Positions 9,384-18,434 of a stretch of 64,000 nt of DNA are shown piece after piece (positions within the stretch are counted from its first letter, which is position 1; each line of letters begins with the position of its first letter). The DNA is from PALSA-693 sp963780345 (GTDB taxonomy: Bacteria; Actinomycetota; Acidimicrobiia; Acidimicrobiales; Palsa-688). Under the pieces are notes generated by a model that worked only from the letters and a program-made list of their open reading frames with translations, made no database searches and was not told where the DNA came from. The position numbers and the translations under genes were made by a program. The stretch spans positions 62,001-126,000 of the forward strand of contig CAWABU010000007.1 of the NCBI GenBank assembly GCA_963780345.1, read 5' to 3'.

Positions 9384-10829
9384 CTACCGTCGCCCTCCAC
9401 CTTTCAGCAAGTAGCGGGCAAGGCCGACGCCTTGCTGACCATTCATCGATATCCCGCCCGCGGCGGTGACCGTGCCTCGTTCGGCGTCCAGCAGGCAGGC
9501 GGTGGCGTAGCCGCCTCCCCCGGGGAGTCCCGTCTCGACCGCGCCTTGGGAGCCGGTGGATGTGGTGTCGACGTCGCCGTCGGCAAGATACCGCGCTATC
9601 AGGAAGTCTCCTTGGAACGCCGCTCCCACGTTGGTCCCGCCCACGCCGATGATCGACTCGTGCGGGCCGGCCAGTATGACCGCGTCGTTCACACCCTCGA
9701 AACCGGCGTCGGGAACGTTCTGAATCTGCCATCCCAGCCGGTAGGTAGCCGGACGTGTTGGCTGCGGAGGTAGCCCCGGCGGAAGTGGACGGGGCCCGGG
9801 CGGAGGCGGCGGCGAGACGACGAGTCGCCCGAAGGTTGGGTCGAGGGATCCGTCGGGCAGAAGGCGGACCAGGCCAATTGCCGTCACGTCGCTGTCGAGG
9901 CCCCCGCCTGTCGGTGATCCTACGGTGGCGACGACAAGGATGCGGCCGTCCGGCTGCACCAGGATCCGGGGCGCGCCAAGGGCGCCGAACCCGATCGTCA
10001 GCACAACGCGCCCGTTCTCCCCGAAACGCAGGTCGAAGGCACCATCAGGGGTGAATCGTGCAACCAACAGCTGGGCGCCGTAGGTGCCGCCCACGACGAT
10101 CTTGTCGTCCCCCTGGAGCGCCAGACTCTGGAACGCGGTGTCGGGGACGTTGCCCCAGAGGTCGCCCGGGGCGTTCAACGCAGGATAGACAACACGGCCC
10201 CGACCGGCCCCTCCATAACCGCCGAAATCAGCGTCGAGTCGTCCGTCGGCATGCCAGCGGACGAGGGCGCCCCGGCCACCGTTAGCCTTGCTTACGTAGC
10301 CCGTCCCCAGAATGCCGGCTTCGGACTGCACGCCGATCGCCAATAGCATCTCGTCGTCTTCGTCGGCAGGCCCCGTCAAGGGAGCCACATCCAGGCGCGC
10401 CGTTCCGTCTACTCCGAATCGGCGGTCCAGGCGGCCCGAGAGGTCATAGCGCTGCAGGGCGAACACGTTGCTGCCGGACTCTGGGTCGCTCGCTTGACCC
10501 CCGACCAGCAACATCTGGGCCGGCTCACGTTCGAGCCCGACAGGACGTTTAGCGGAATCCTGGACTGCGAGCGCCCATCCGATCGCAAACAGCTCGCTCA
10601 CAACGGCGCCCTCCTCCCCGAAGCGGGAATCGAGCCGGCCGTCGGGTTCGTACGCCGTCAGGTAGAAATGCTCACCATCGGAGCGGTGGCCGGTCCCGGC
10701 GGCGACCATGATTCCGGTCCGGGCGCGAATCAGACCGATCTGGGCGAACGTCAGCCACTCGATGCCCGTCGTCGTCGGCCCGACCCAGCCGCCGTGTCCG
10801 AAGGTGGTATCGAGGCGGATCGTTGCCAT
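9384..10829 (-). CDS. Delta-60 repeat (DUF5122) beta-propeller protein
   Basis: A 481-residue protein made of delta-60 repeats, recognised by the recurring G-x-LD-x-x-FG-x-x-G motif: LDTTFGHGGWV at the N-terminus, LDSRFGEEGAVV, LDRRFGVDGTARLDV, FDLRFGENGRVVL and LDPTFG. Each repeat also has the V(V)GG or ILVVA strand expected of a propeller blade. A Pro-rich linker (about residues 335-365) precedes a more divergent last section. No signal peptide is visible. Delta-60 proteins are common in Actinobacteria and are often extracellular or surface proteins of unknown ligand. A monocistronic gene on the minus strand. Confidence 0.8.
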   Translation of the reverse strand: MATIRLDTTFGHGGWVGPTTTGIEWLTFAQIGLIRARTGIMVAAGTGHRSDGEHFYLTAYEPDGRLDSRFGEEGAVVSELFAIGWALAVQDSAKRPVGLEREPAQMLLVGGQASDPESGSNVFALQRYDLSGRLDRRFGVDGTARLDVAPLTGPADEDDEMLLAIGVQSEAGILGTGYVSKANGGRGALVRWHADGRLDADFGGYGGAGRGRVVYPALNAPGDLWGNVPDTAFQSLALQGDDKIVVGGTYGAQLLVARFTPDGAFDLRFGENGRVVLTIGFGALGAPRILVQPDGRILVVATVGSPTGGGLDSDVTAIGLVRLLPDGSLDPTFGRLVVSPPPPPGPRPLPPGLPPQPTRPATYRLGWQIQNVPDAGFEGVNDAVILAGPHESIIGVGGTNVGAAFQGDFLIARYLADGDVDTTSTGSQGAVETGLPGGGGYATACLLDAERGTVTAAGGISMNGQQGVGLARYLLKGGGRR

Positions 10830-11427
10830 ACGACCATCGAAACTGATCTCGGCCGATGGCGCAATGGGACATTTGAGACACGATCGGGGAGTCGGAACCC
10901 AGCGAACCCCCTATAGGGCCTTCAGGAGGAATCTCCACCACCTCCGCACACGCTTCACCCTCCACACTCAGCCGCTCGTCCTGCACCCGCGACAGGATTC
11001 TGTGAAGAGCAGGAATCCTTGGCCCGCCCTCGAGCACTTCGCCCGAGGTTTCCTAGCGGCAGTCCGCGAGACCACCGTGGACGGCATCCGCGCAGCCACG
11101 GGGCCGCGTTCTTCAAAGTGCGCCCCGAATCCGGGGGCGGCGTAAGCCCTGATCGCCAGGTCGCGGCCGGTATTCCTTTGTCTAGAGTCCGCTGCAGGCC
11201 CAGGGGACCGAGCCTCGGCGACCCGCGCCGTGCCGAGTAGCGGACGGTAGCGCCGACTTAGGATGGCTTCGCCTGAGTGAACCTCAAGTAGAAACTTCGG
11301 CCGCCACGGTGGTCCCGTACTGCCGGTCGCGTGGAGCCACCGGAGGCAGCACCGACCGACATATGGTGGTCCAGGAACAGGCTCGGGGGCGAATGCTCTG
11401 CAGAGAAGCAGGAGGGACCTACTCACC
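10830..11427. other. Intergenic region, no supported gene
   Basis: Open frames here have Arg/Pro-rich compositions typical of antisense or non-coding high-GC DNA. The only clear signal is AGGAGG about 15 bases before the ATG at 11428. Confidence 0.5.
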
Positions 11428-11700
11428 ATGATCGGTATCTACATCGTCACCAAGAATATGACGATCGAGCAACACACGGACGGACGTGCTCGCCTACAGA
11501 AGGCCGGCGCACCGGAAGCCGCGATGAAGCTTCATTCTTGCTTCGGCGAAGACGGCCAGCTTCAGGTGTTCGATATCTGGGACAGCCGGGAGGCTTTCGA
11601 CGAGTTCCTGAAATACCTTGGGCCGGTCATGGAAGAACTCGGCATAGAGCTGGCACAGCCTCCGGCGATCATGCCGATCGTCGACCTCGTCCAGCAGTAG
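11428..11700 (+). CDS. Small dimeric alpha/beta-barrel-like protein
   Basis: A 90-residue protein preceded by AGGAGG. It alternates strands and helices in the order expected for ABM/ferredoxin-like dimeric barrels: IGIYIVTKNM, a helix, MKLHSCFGEDGQLQVFDIWDS, then REAFDEFLKYLGPVMEELGI, then MPIVDLVQQ. Proteins with the pattern 'VFDIWDSREAFDEF' are small stress or oxygenase-like proteins of mostly unknown function. No partner gene adjoins it. Confidence 0.6.
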   Translation: MIGIYIVTKNMTIEQHTDGRARLQKAGAPEAAMKLHSCFGEDGQLQVFDIWDSREAFDEFLKYLGPVMEELGIELAQPPAIMPIVDLVQQ

Positions 11701-12296
11701 GCATTCCCCGCTCACCCGCCAACAGGTCAGTAGGCGCGTCACTTATCGGCTCGTCTACACGTTGTGGCCCCCATCGCCAGAGCTTCGTGCCGACGGCGCC
11801 CGATCCCGGCTCGATTACCTGGTTAGCCGTGGCCCATGATCTCCCGGCCGAACCGTCGCCCCAAACGTTCGCTGGAAGCGTCCCCAAGACCACTGGCCAG
11901 GTGCCCTCCAACGCCGGCTTGGCCGCGCCTTAGAGCGCGGCTGAGTGCTTCGATTGGAGTCGGTCAAAAGGTACATAACCGAGTATGGGTCACCACGGCA
12001 GGGCTTGCCATAATTGATAACTAGATGCGTTCACCTTCGGCGCGCTCAGCGGAATTGTCGGACCGATTTCTGGCATCCCATGGCCTGGCATCCCATGCGA
12101 TGAGGCGGGGGTCTGACTGGTTAGGCAGGAAAGCTCCCGTATGACGTCCGCCGAGGAGGGACAGAACGCGCGAGCGCCCCACCCCCCTGCGACCGGCTAG
12201 ACTTGGTTAGAGTTGACGCCCGGTCATGGACGTATCGACGCGGGCACAGGTACGGGTCATCGATTCGCATTGGCGGGAAGGGGGAGGCGAGTTGCC
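11701..12296. other. Intergenic region with one short hairpin
   Basis: No credible gene. A 7-bp hairpin GCCGCGC / GCGCGGC lies at 11922-11941. GGGGGAGGCGAG just before 12297 is a ribosome binding site for the next gene. Confidence 0.4.
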
Positions 12297-12599
12297 GTGA
12301 CGGACAACCCATACATCGGAACAGATAAGGCCGAGAGTTGGGAGAAGGGGTATCAGTACGGGCGGGAACATCCCGACAAGAGCGACCCGAGGCCACCGCT
12401 CTTTCTTTCAGCGGACGGGAAGCCTGCTTGGCAGGAGGGAGCACTAGCTGGGCGAGAGGGTACACAGATCCCGAGTCCGCAGGCTCCAATGGCCGACCCT
12501 GCCATCATCTCTGCCTCGTCCGACGAGCCCAGTTCGGAAGACATCCGCCAAGCCGTCGCGAACGCATCCATACAGACCGCCGACGTCGATGCTGGGTAG
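12297..12599 (+). CDS. Small hydrophilic protein of unknown function
   Basis: A 100-residue protein starting at GTG behind GGGGGAGGCGAG. The first half has two related short motifs, SWEKGYQYGREHP and WQEGALAGREG, each Trp plus Gly-x-x-x-Gly, probably forming a small helical unit. The C-terminus is Ser/Asp rich. No family was recognised. It lies 32 bases upstream of the next gene on the same strand, so the two probably share a transcript. Confidence 0.55.
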   Translation: MTDNPYIGTDKAESWEKGYQYGREHPDKSDPRPPLFLSADGKPAWQEGALAGREGTQIPSPQAPMADPAIISASSDEPSSEDIRQAVANASIQTADVDAG

Positions 12600-12631
12600 C
12601 CCCCCTCTGATGAGTGATAGGAGCGAGCCGC

Positions 12632-13165
12632 ATGGCTGACGAGCCGAACGCAGTGGATCTGGTCAAGGGGTCACTTGACGTTGCGGAGACGATCATCAAA
12701 TGGACGTGCCGGGGCAGCAGCAATGTCACACAGGTGGAGGGTGGCTACGCCCATGCGACCCCACCGGGTTTTTCAGGGGCGCTGGAGGGTGGAACGCAGA
12801 AATCCTGGCAGATGCTGCACTCCGCCCACGACGAGTTCAAGGTCGGATGGGACTGGCACATGACCTGCACTTGGGAGTGGGGCAAGCAGGTCAAGACAGC
12901 TGACAAAGGACTGTGGGGTGCTTTCATCGAGAACGCGACTGTTCAGGTGGCTGCACCCTCGGCGTCCCTGCACCTTCGGTGGGACTACACGATCCACTTT
13001 CCGGGTCAGGGCAGCTGGGTAAGCACCGACACGGGACTCGTGCAGTTGGACTTCGCAGTGGACATCAAGTGTTTCGAGACCACCATTGTGGACACCCCGT
13101 ACGGGATGTACAGCTACGCGGGTTACATCCGCGGCGATGGGTCTGGCAAGATCACCCCGACGTAG
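12632..13165 (+). CDS. Protein of unknown function, beta-rich
   Basis: A 177-residue protein with ATG preceded by TAGGAGCGAG. After a short N-terminal helix (VDLVKGSLDVAETIIKWT) it is rich in Trp, aromatic residues and alternating strands, suggesting a beta-sandwich. It has three or four Cys (WTCRG, MTCTWEW, DIKCFE). No signal peptide. No known family recognised. Pairs with the 100-residue gene upstream. Confidence 0.6.
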   Translation: MADEPNAVDLVKGSLDVAETIIKWTCRGSSNVTQVEGGYAHATPPGFSGALEGGTQKSWQMLHSAHDEFKVGWDWHMTCTWEWGKQVKTADKGLWGAFIENATVQVAAPSASLHLRWDYTIHFPGQGSWVSTDTGLVQLDFAVDIKCFETTIVDTPYGMYSYAGYIRGDGSGKITPT

Positions 13166-13964
13166 GCACCGGGCCGCGAACTGTTATGGACGGCCGACCG
13201 CTCCAACGATCGAAGTCGGTCCGAGATGCCCCATATCCCCGCGTCCACAAATCCCGTGAGTGCCTGACCCAGACCGCCGGGCTGGCGACATTATCCATCG
13301 CGCGGGTGGCTCGTTTCCAGGTCCGCTGTGGACTATCTTATGCAGTCTCTGTGTTGATAAGTGATATTGCCCACTTCCCATAGATGACCATGCTCCAGTA
13401 AATGACCATGCTCCAGCGTCATCGTCAGCCATTACGTGCGCCATGCTGGTGCTTGCAAGGGGAAGCGCGGCAGAGACGGCACCTATGGGCTAGGGCCCGC
13501 GCGGGTTTCTGTGACACTCGGACGAGCGTTCTGGGACGGTCCCGGCCTCTGAGTGGGGGCGCAGAACGTGCCGGTTCGGAGTGGGTTTTCGGGATCCCGG
13601 GTTGCTTCCGAGGCCGTCATTCGGCGCTCGAAGGCGAAAGAGGGGCCGCCGGGAGGGCAGCGCCAGAGGCTGCCCTCCCGGCCATCGATCCTGTCCAGTG
13701 CACCTGAGAAGCCAAGGACTCGACATATCCATAGGCTTTCGTGGAAATCTCCCAGCGGTTGCTGGAGTCAGAGATTGACGCCGGTGCGGCGGAGGAAGGC
13801 GTGGCGGAGGTCGCTGACACCCCGTGGGGTTCCGGTTGGGTGACGGAAGAGATCGTACGAGCCGAGCGAGAGCTCCCTCCGCGATTTCGCAGCGATCGGA
13901 CGGTCATCACCGTTGGCGGCCATCAGTATATTTCTATTAGGGCGTCTACTTCCGTTCGTGTGGA
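13166..13964. other. Intergenic region, 800 bases without a supported gene
   Basis: Frames are short and of non-coding composition. The region holds the strong hairpin listed at 13648-13682. Two near-identical short copies reading ATGACCATGCTCCAG occur at about 13383 and 13401, 18 bases apart, a small direct repeat. Confidence 0.5.
13648..13682. terminator. 14-bp perfect hairpin, terminator- or REP-like
   Basis: GCCGGGAGGGCAGC / GCTGCCCTCCCGGC around a 7-base loop. It lies about 280 bases beyond the stop of the minus-strand CxxC-repeat gene. Read on the minus strand it is followed by a pyrimidine-rich CCCCTCTTTC, a weak tail. It could instead be an isolated REP-like element. Confidence 0.5.
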
Positions 13965-14672
13965 TCACACGGTTACCTGGATTCCGGTAGCGCGATCAGT
14001 GGCCTGGACCGTGATCGCCGAGGCGGTCGAGAGCTTCACGTCGAATTGGGCGTTTCCGTCAGTAAGGATTTCACCGTCTTTGTCGGTATTCGCATCCTCC
14101 TGGCCGTCGAAGACGCTTTCTGCGTCGAATTGGTAATGGATGTGGACCTTGTCAAACGGCGTGAAGTGTTCGCCGATTACGGTGACCGTGGTTCCGTCCT
14201 GCACCAGCCGAAGAGTGGGGGTAATGGGGTGGGGTAGGACGAAGTTGGCTGACTCCTGCTCATGAATGCCGCTGTCGGCCGGACAGCGTCCCTTGTTGTC
14301 GGTGAACCCGTCGAAGAACAGTGCTCCACACTTTCGACAGCCGCGCCAATCGGGTTGCGCGGAGACGTTGCCAGGCACATCATGCGGCAAGAAGTAATTA
14401 TCCGACTGAGCCACATGATGACCCATGTCGGCGGGGCAGACGCCCTTGTTGCCGGTAAACCCGTTGAAGAACATGGCCGAGCATTTATTGCAGCCTTGCC
14501 AGCCGGGCTGGGACGGGCCGCCGGCAGGTGGGGTGGTGTGCGGGAGGACGAAATTGAATCCGGCTGACGCGTGGACGCCCCCGGCTGGACAGTGGCCTTT
14601 GTTGTCCAGGAACCCGTCAAAGAACATCTCGCCGCATCGGCTGCAGCCGCGCCAATCTCCTAGAACGCCCAT
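13965..14672 (-). CDS. Triple CxxC-repeat protein with C-terminal Ig-like domain
   Basis: A 235-residue protein with three tandem repeats of about 48 residues at roughly 5-50, 55-98 and 104-148. Each follows the pattern W-x-G-C-x-K/R-C, then FF-x-GF-x-x-NKG-x-CPA, then H, then (N)F/Y-x-LPH. The invariant Cys-x2-Cys, Cys and His in each unit suggest one zinc site per repeat. Residues about 150-235 are a separate Ig/IPT-like beta domain (VIGEHFTPFDKVHIHY ... VQATDRATG). The same domain type occurs at the C-terminus of the protein at 17274-17960. No signal peptide. The AT-rich upstream region and GAAAGAG before the ATG give its promoter and ribosome site. Similar W-C-C repeats occur in actinobacterial proteins of unknown function. 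Confidence 0.8.
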   Translation of the reverse strand: MGVLGDWRGCSRCGEMFFDGFLDNKGHCPAGGVHASAGFNFVLPHTTPPAGGPSQPGWQGCNKCSAMFFNGFTGNKGVCPADMGHHVAQSDNYFLPHDVPGNVSAQPDWRGCRKCGALFFDGFTDNKGRCPADSGIHEQESANFVLPHPITPTLRLVQDGTTVTVIGEHFTPFDKVHIHYQFDAESVFDGQEDANTDKDGEILTDGNAQFDVKLSTASAITVQATDRATGIQVTV

Positions 14673-15074
14673 AGCTCTTTCTCTCTTTCTGTCTCGTTCA
14701 CCATGATTAGATTGTTCCTTTCTGTCTTGTTCCTAATGAATGGATTGTTAACATGACCGGGCCAGTTCCGACCGTCGCAACGGTGTTTCCCCGCTCCGAG
14801 CCGTTCGTCGGTTGCCGTTTGGAACTGATCGGCCAACCGGGCGGCGAGGTTGTCATCGGGCGGTTGGCGGTGGGGCGCCGGTGTGCTGGCTGAACGCCGC
14901 GGTGACCCCGCCTCCTTGGCCGATGAAGATCAGTCTGCACGTCGTGTCGGGCAGTATCGACCGGCTTCCAACGCTTTGAAGGTCATTGCCGGCGCCCCGA
15001 AGGGCAGGGCCGTCCCGCCCCGGGCGGCGGGATGTCCGCACGAGGAGGGCAATGCAGGCGATGAGCGTCCGCAG
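14673..15074. other. Intergenic region with AT-rich promoter area
   Basis: No supported gene. Bases 14690-14755 are clearly richer in A/T than the surroundings and lie immediately upstream of the CxxC-repeat gene, so the promoter of that gene is probably here. No exact -35/-10 pair could be fixed. Confidence 0.4.
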
Positions 15075-15338
15075 TCAGGGGTCGTGGTAACTCTGGGCTG
15101 AGTGGTCACCGTCGACCCCCTGCACCGATACCTGGCCAAGCCCGCTGGCTTCGGCCCATCGGTACAGGTGGGCTTCACTCGGGGCTCGACAGACCCAAGT
15201 GGCTGAAGCGCGGCTTTCGTCGTGGGCCACATAGCAGTGCTCCAAGGCGATCTCCGGGAAGAGCCGGGCCGCCAGTTGCATCGCCGCAGCGGAACCTGAC
15301 GAGGGGATCGTAGAGCTCTGCAGGAGGTACCGGGGCAT
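15075..15338 (-). CDS. DUF4242 family protein
   Basis: An 87-residue protein starting MPRYLLQSSTIPS. The pattern of a short beta-strand start, a helical AAAMQLAARLFPEIALEHCYVAHDE-type centre and HLYRWAEASGLG near the C-terminus matches DUF4242 proteins (small nickel-binding SCO4226-like family, ferredoxin-like fold). The ATG at 15338 was preferred over an upstream in-frame start because the extra 61 residues are Arg-rich and do not resemble the family. Confidence 0.65.
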   Translation of the reverse strand: MPRYLLQSSTIPSSGSAAAMQLAARLFPEIALEHCYVAHDESRASATWVCRAPSEAHLYRWAEASGLGQVSVQGVDGDHSAQSYHDP

Positions 15339-16295
15339 TAGGACCTGATCTCTGTCATGTCGGCGAACATACGAGTTCGGCGTTAGCGCAGCGTTACCGG
15401 AGCCGACCCCCGACACCCGCCGCGCAACTCGGCGCCGACCGCGGCCCAGTCCGCGGCGCCGAGCTGTAGCGCCGAGCGGCTCGCGTCTCACATCGGTAGC
15501 GAGGAGTGCCGGTGGCGGCACGCCACTGGAAAAGCTTCCCTGATCCTTCTGGTCGTCCGCCTACGGGTCGCGTGCGATTGCGCACTCGCCGAATTTCTGG
15601 CCCGAGTGTTCGACACCCGCGTGATCAAGCCAGTGGTCAGGCCGGGCCCCTTGGCGGCTCGCTCGCGGCCGCTTCTCGTGGGAAGCAGGTGTCAGACATG
15701 GATCGATTGCCCGCTATGCGGCTACCGGATTGTCGTGAACGGGGAAGCGCGGGTTCCGACGGTCTGGCCGGCGCGGTCTCAGGCTGTGAGGGGGCCCACA
15801 CGAAGGCAACCGCAGAACCGGCGTGGAACGCATCGCCCGTCCCAGACCTCCTTTCGGTTGGTGCCGGGGCATCGGCCCTCAGGGGTAGTCGTGCCCGCGC
15901 CTGCCCTGCCGTCGTGGAACAGCTCGTCGAAATCAACGGAACGTTGGTTCCTGGCTCTTGTGGCTCTGCTCGACCAACTCGGTGCCGACTCGGTGGCGGC
16001 ACCCAAACGAAGTGGTGGGCGGCGGTTGCGTATCCAGGCCAGCACGTGGCATCATTGACGCCCATCCCTGATTGAGGGCGGTCGTCTGCGGGAGGCGAGG
16101 CAGGTATCAGGCATGAAGTGTGCGAGATGTCGAGCGTCGCGGCGGTTTCGTAAATGACGGCAAGTCGGCCACCCAGGACGGGCGGGGCTCGATCGAGGGA
16201 GCGGACATAGCCCGCCGCGGCCCCCCTCTGATGTTCAGCCCGCCGGGGCGATACAGCGCGGTCAGCCGGCGGGGTTCGCCGTCGGAGGGTTCGCG
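15339..16295. other. Intergenic region of about 950 bases, possible gene remnant
   Basis: Several open frames exist but none has convincing composition. A short plus-strand segment near 15690-15745 reads WIDCPLCGYRIVVNGEA, which looks like a zinc-ribbon fragment, possibly the relic of a small gene. GGAGGG just before 16296 is the ribosome site of the next gene. Confidence 0.4.
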
Positions 16296-17201
16296 GTGGA
16301 TAAGGAACTGAGCGACGCGAGCATCGCTGGGCCAGCGATCACGGTGTTCCGATCCGCGCTGGCGCTGGCCTGGGCCGGGACCGATGGTGAAGGCAGGCTC
16401 AACGTAGCGCTCGGTGCCGAGTTCGCCGACTATCGCACGGGCACACTGGACCAGTTCAGTCCGGCTCGGCCGGCCTTGGCGTCGTTCGGCGATCGCTTAT
16501 ACCTAGCCTGGGTCGGGCCGGGCGCAAAGAGACCGCTAAACGTTGCCTCCTCGGCCGACGGTGTGCACTTCGACCGCCGCATCTTGCTCGATGAGTTCAG
16601 CGCGTACGGCCCGAGTCTCGCGGTTGCGTTCGGACGGCTCTACCTCGCCTGGACTGGCACGGATGGCGCCGGCGAGCTCAATCTCGCTTGGTCGCCAGAT
16701 GGCGCTTCTCTGGCCGGTAAGGTCACCTTCGCCGAGACACTAACTGGTGGGCCGGCGATGGCCGGCAACCAGCTTTCGGGGTCCGACGAGCGTCTCTTCC
16801 TCGCCTGGACCGGGACCGATCTGCCGCACCACCTCAACTTTGCGGCTGGCTTCGCTCCCGGCTCAGAGGGAACGTACGAGAAGTTCGTTTATGACGGCAG
16901 CGACCCGTGGGGGGTCGGTCCCCAGAGCAGCCTTACCGGTCCCGCCCTCGCGTCCAACCCTGTGGAGTTCGATACGACGCTCGCTTACATCGGCGATGGC
17001 GGCGACGGCCGCGTGTTTGTCCTGAGCAGCGGTCCCAATCCGACCCACGAGGCGTCGTTCGACATCCCGAAGTACCCCCAGGACCTGGAGGAGCGCAGCA
17101 TCGATACGCCGGCCCTAGCTGCGCCCCATTTGTTCCGCACGTGGCTGGCGTGGACGGGTACTGATCAAGGCCACCACCTCAATCGGTTCTGGGTGAGCTG
17201 A
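16296..17201 (+). CDS. Beta-propeller protein with LAWxGTD repeats
   Basis: A 301-residue protein starting at GTG after GGAGGG. It consists of five or six repeats of about 50 residues with the signature L-x-LAW-x-GTD-x(4)-LN-hydrophobic: LALAWAGTDGEGRLNVA, LYLAWVGPGAKRPLNVA, LYLAWTGTDGAGELNLA, LFLAWTGTDLPHHLNFA and WLAWTGTDQGHHLNRF. Each is followed by an SADG or SPDG turn and a PALA strand. This is a propeller of the sialidase/lectin-like type without a recognised catalytic centre, so carbohydrate or surface binding is the likely role. First gene of a five-gene operon ending in a nuclease-toxin protein. Confidence 0.75.
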   Translation: MDKELSDASIAGPAITVFRSALALAWAGTDGEGRLNVALGAEFADYRTGTLDQFSPARPALASFGDRLYLAWVGPGAKRPLNVASSADGVHFDRRILLDEFSAYGPSLAVAFGRLYLAWTGTDGAGELNLAWSPDGASLAGKVTFAETLTGGPAMAGNQLSGSDERLFLAWTGTDLPHHLNFAAGFAPGSEGTYEKFVYDGSDPWGVGPQSSLTGPALASNPVEFDTTLAYIGDGGDGRVFVLSSGPNPTHEASFDIPKYPQDLEERSIDTPALAAPHLFRTWLAWTGTDQGHHLNRFWVS

Positions 17202-17273
17202 TGTTCACGTTGCGCTCGAACCCGGCGTCTGCGCACTGCGCGTTCGATCTCGTCTACGAAGGAGGCACATCCG

Positions 17274-17960
17274 TTGGTTGACATGCCGCCGGCCGCACTG
17301 GTCTTTCTGCGCAACCAGAGGGCGAGCGACACCGAGCGGTTGTCGGATACCCTGGCCCGTGTCGCGTCTGAGCTCACAAGCCTTGGGTTGGCTGGCGTGC
17401 TCGAGCTGCGCCTCCTCGCTGCCCAGGGCGCGGCCGCTGACGAGATGTATCGCGTAGCTGTCAGCTCCGATGGCGCCGTGGTGACCGGAAAAGACGGTCC
17501 CGCGCCCACGGTTATCGCCGAGGCGCCAGCTGACATCGTGCGCGGGATTTTGGACGGGACCGTCTCGCCACAGCAGGCTTACCTGGACGGCGCCGTGACC
17601 TTGCAGGGCAACGTCGACCTGGTCAGGAGGATCATCGTCCGGCTGGCGGCCGCGGGTGCTGCCCGGTCGGTATGCCCGAGCATCACCGACGAGGCCTATT
17701 TCGCGATCGGAGGCCTGCTGAAGGTGCGCGGGAGCGGTTTCACCCCGTTCAGCACCGTGCAGCTGCTGTTCGACTACGCCGACGACACCCCCGACTGGCA
17801 GGCCAGCGCGCAGACCGACGTGGACGGCTTCTTCGAGATCGGGCAATTCAACGTCCCGTGCGGCGACCGCGAGGGTGACCCGGCCGTCGGCGTGATCGTG
17901 ACCGCCATCGACACGGCAACCAGACAATCGACAACGCAGTCGTTTCGCACGCCGTGTTAG
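17274..17960 (+). CDS. SCP2-like domain fused to an Ig/IPT-like domain
   Basis: A 228-residue protein starting at TTG, 8 bases after GAAGGAGG; an internal ATG three codons on is the alternative. Residues about 45-130 resemble an SCP2 sterol-carrier domain: the run APADIVRGILDGTVSPQQAY, then a Gly-x-hydrophobic strand (LDGAVTLQGN) and a closing helix. SCP2 domains hold lipids in a hydrophobic pocket. Residues about 140-228 form a beta domain with VRGSGFTPFSTVQLLF and VTAIDTATRQST, the same domain type as the end of the CxxC-repeat protein at 13965. Lies 72 bases after the propeller gene. Confidence 0.7.
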   Translation: MVDMPPAALVFLRNQRASDTERLSDTLARVASELTSLGLAGVLELRLLAAQGAAADEMYRVAVSSDGAVVTGKDGPAPTVIAEAPADIVRGILDGTVSPQQAYLDGAVTLQGNVDLVRRIIVRLAAAGAARSVCPSITDEAYFAIGGLLKVRGSGFTPFSTVQLLFDYADDTPDWQASAQTDVDGFFEIGQFNVPCGDREGDPAVGVIVTAIDTATRQSTTQSFRTPC

Positions 17961-18048
17961 CGGTCTCGTATCGACGATCGCCCGGTTTCGAATGGCGCGT
18001 CGCGGCGGCGGTCTGTTGCCGGGGCGGGCACGCACAGAGGAGAACAGG

Positions 18049-18393
18049 ATGTCACCGTACTCGTCCCGGTCCACCCCCATGTCCGACGGCTGGTCGCAAC
18101 CCGCGTGGAGGGTCAGAGTGCGTGGATCGACGGCCGATCCGATGTACTTATGGGGCTCGCGAGGGCTCGTGCGCAACATCACGTTCTCGCGGCCCGTGTT
18201 GCTCCACGTCCACAATGACGCGTTCGGAGAGCAGGTCACCGTGGGAACGCGGCAGGTCGACGGCTCTGAGGACGTGATCGGCACGCTCCAGCCGGGCGAA
18301 GCGGTTTCCATACCAATGCACGAGCTCTCGGGCGTGTTCGCCACATGTGAGCTCGAGTCGTGCGTGTGGTGTCTCATCAAATACACCGACTAG
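18049..18393 (+). CDS. Small protein of unknown function
   Basis: A 114-residue protein with ATG after AGAGGAGAACAGG. It is mostly beta in prediction by eye (WRVRVRGSTADPMYLWGS, ITFSRPVLLHVHNDAFG, VTVGTRQVDGSEDVIGTLQPG) and ends with two Cys in CELESCVWC. No domain recognised. Spacing of 88 and 41 bases to its neighbours places it inside the propeller/toxin operon. Confidence 0.65.
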   Translation: MSPYSSRSTPMSDGWSQPAWRVRVRGSTADPMYLWGSRGLVRNITFSRPVLLHVHNDAFGEQVTVGTRQVDGSEDVIGTLQPGEAVSIPMHELSGVFATCELESCVWCLIKYTD

Positions 18394-18434
18394 GACCGGG
18401 GAAACGACCGAGCTCGCTCGAGGAGAGGCGATCG

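Noticed and set aside
15606..16058. Possible zinc-ribbon gene (WIDCPLCGYRIVV)
   Set aside because: Only one short segment looks protein-like; the rest is Arg/Pro rich and no start signal exists.
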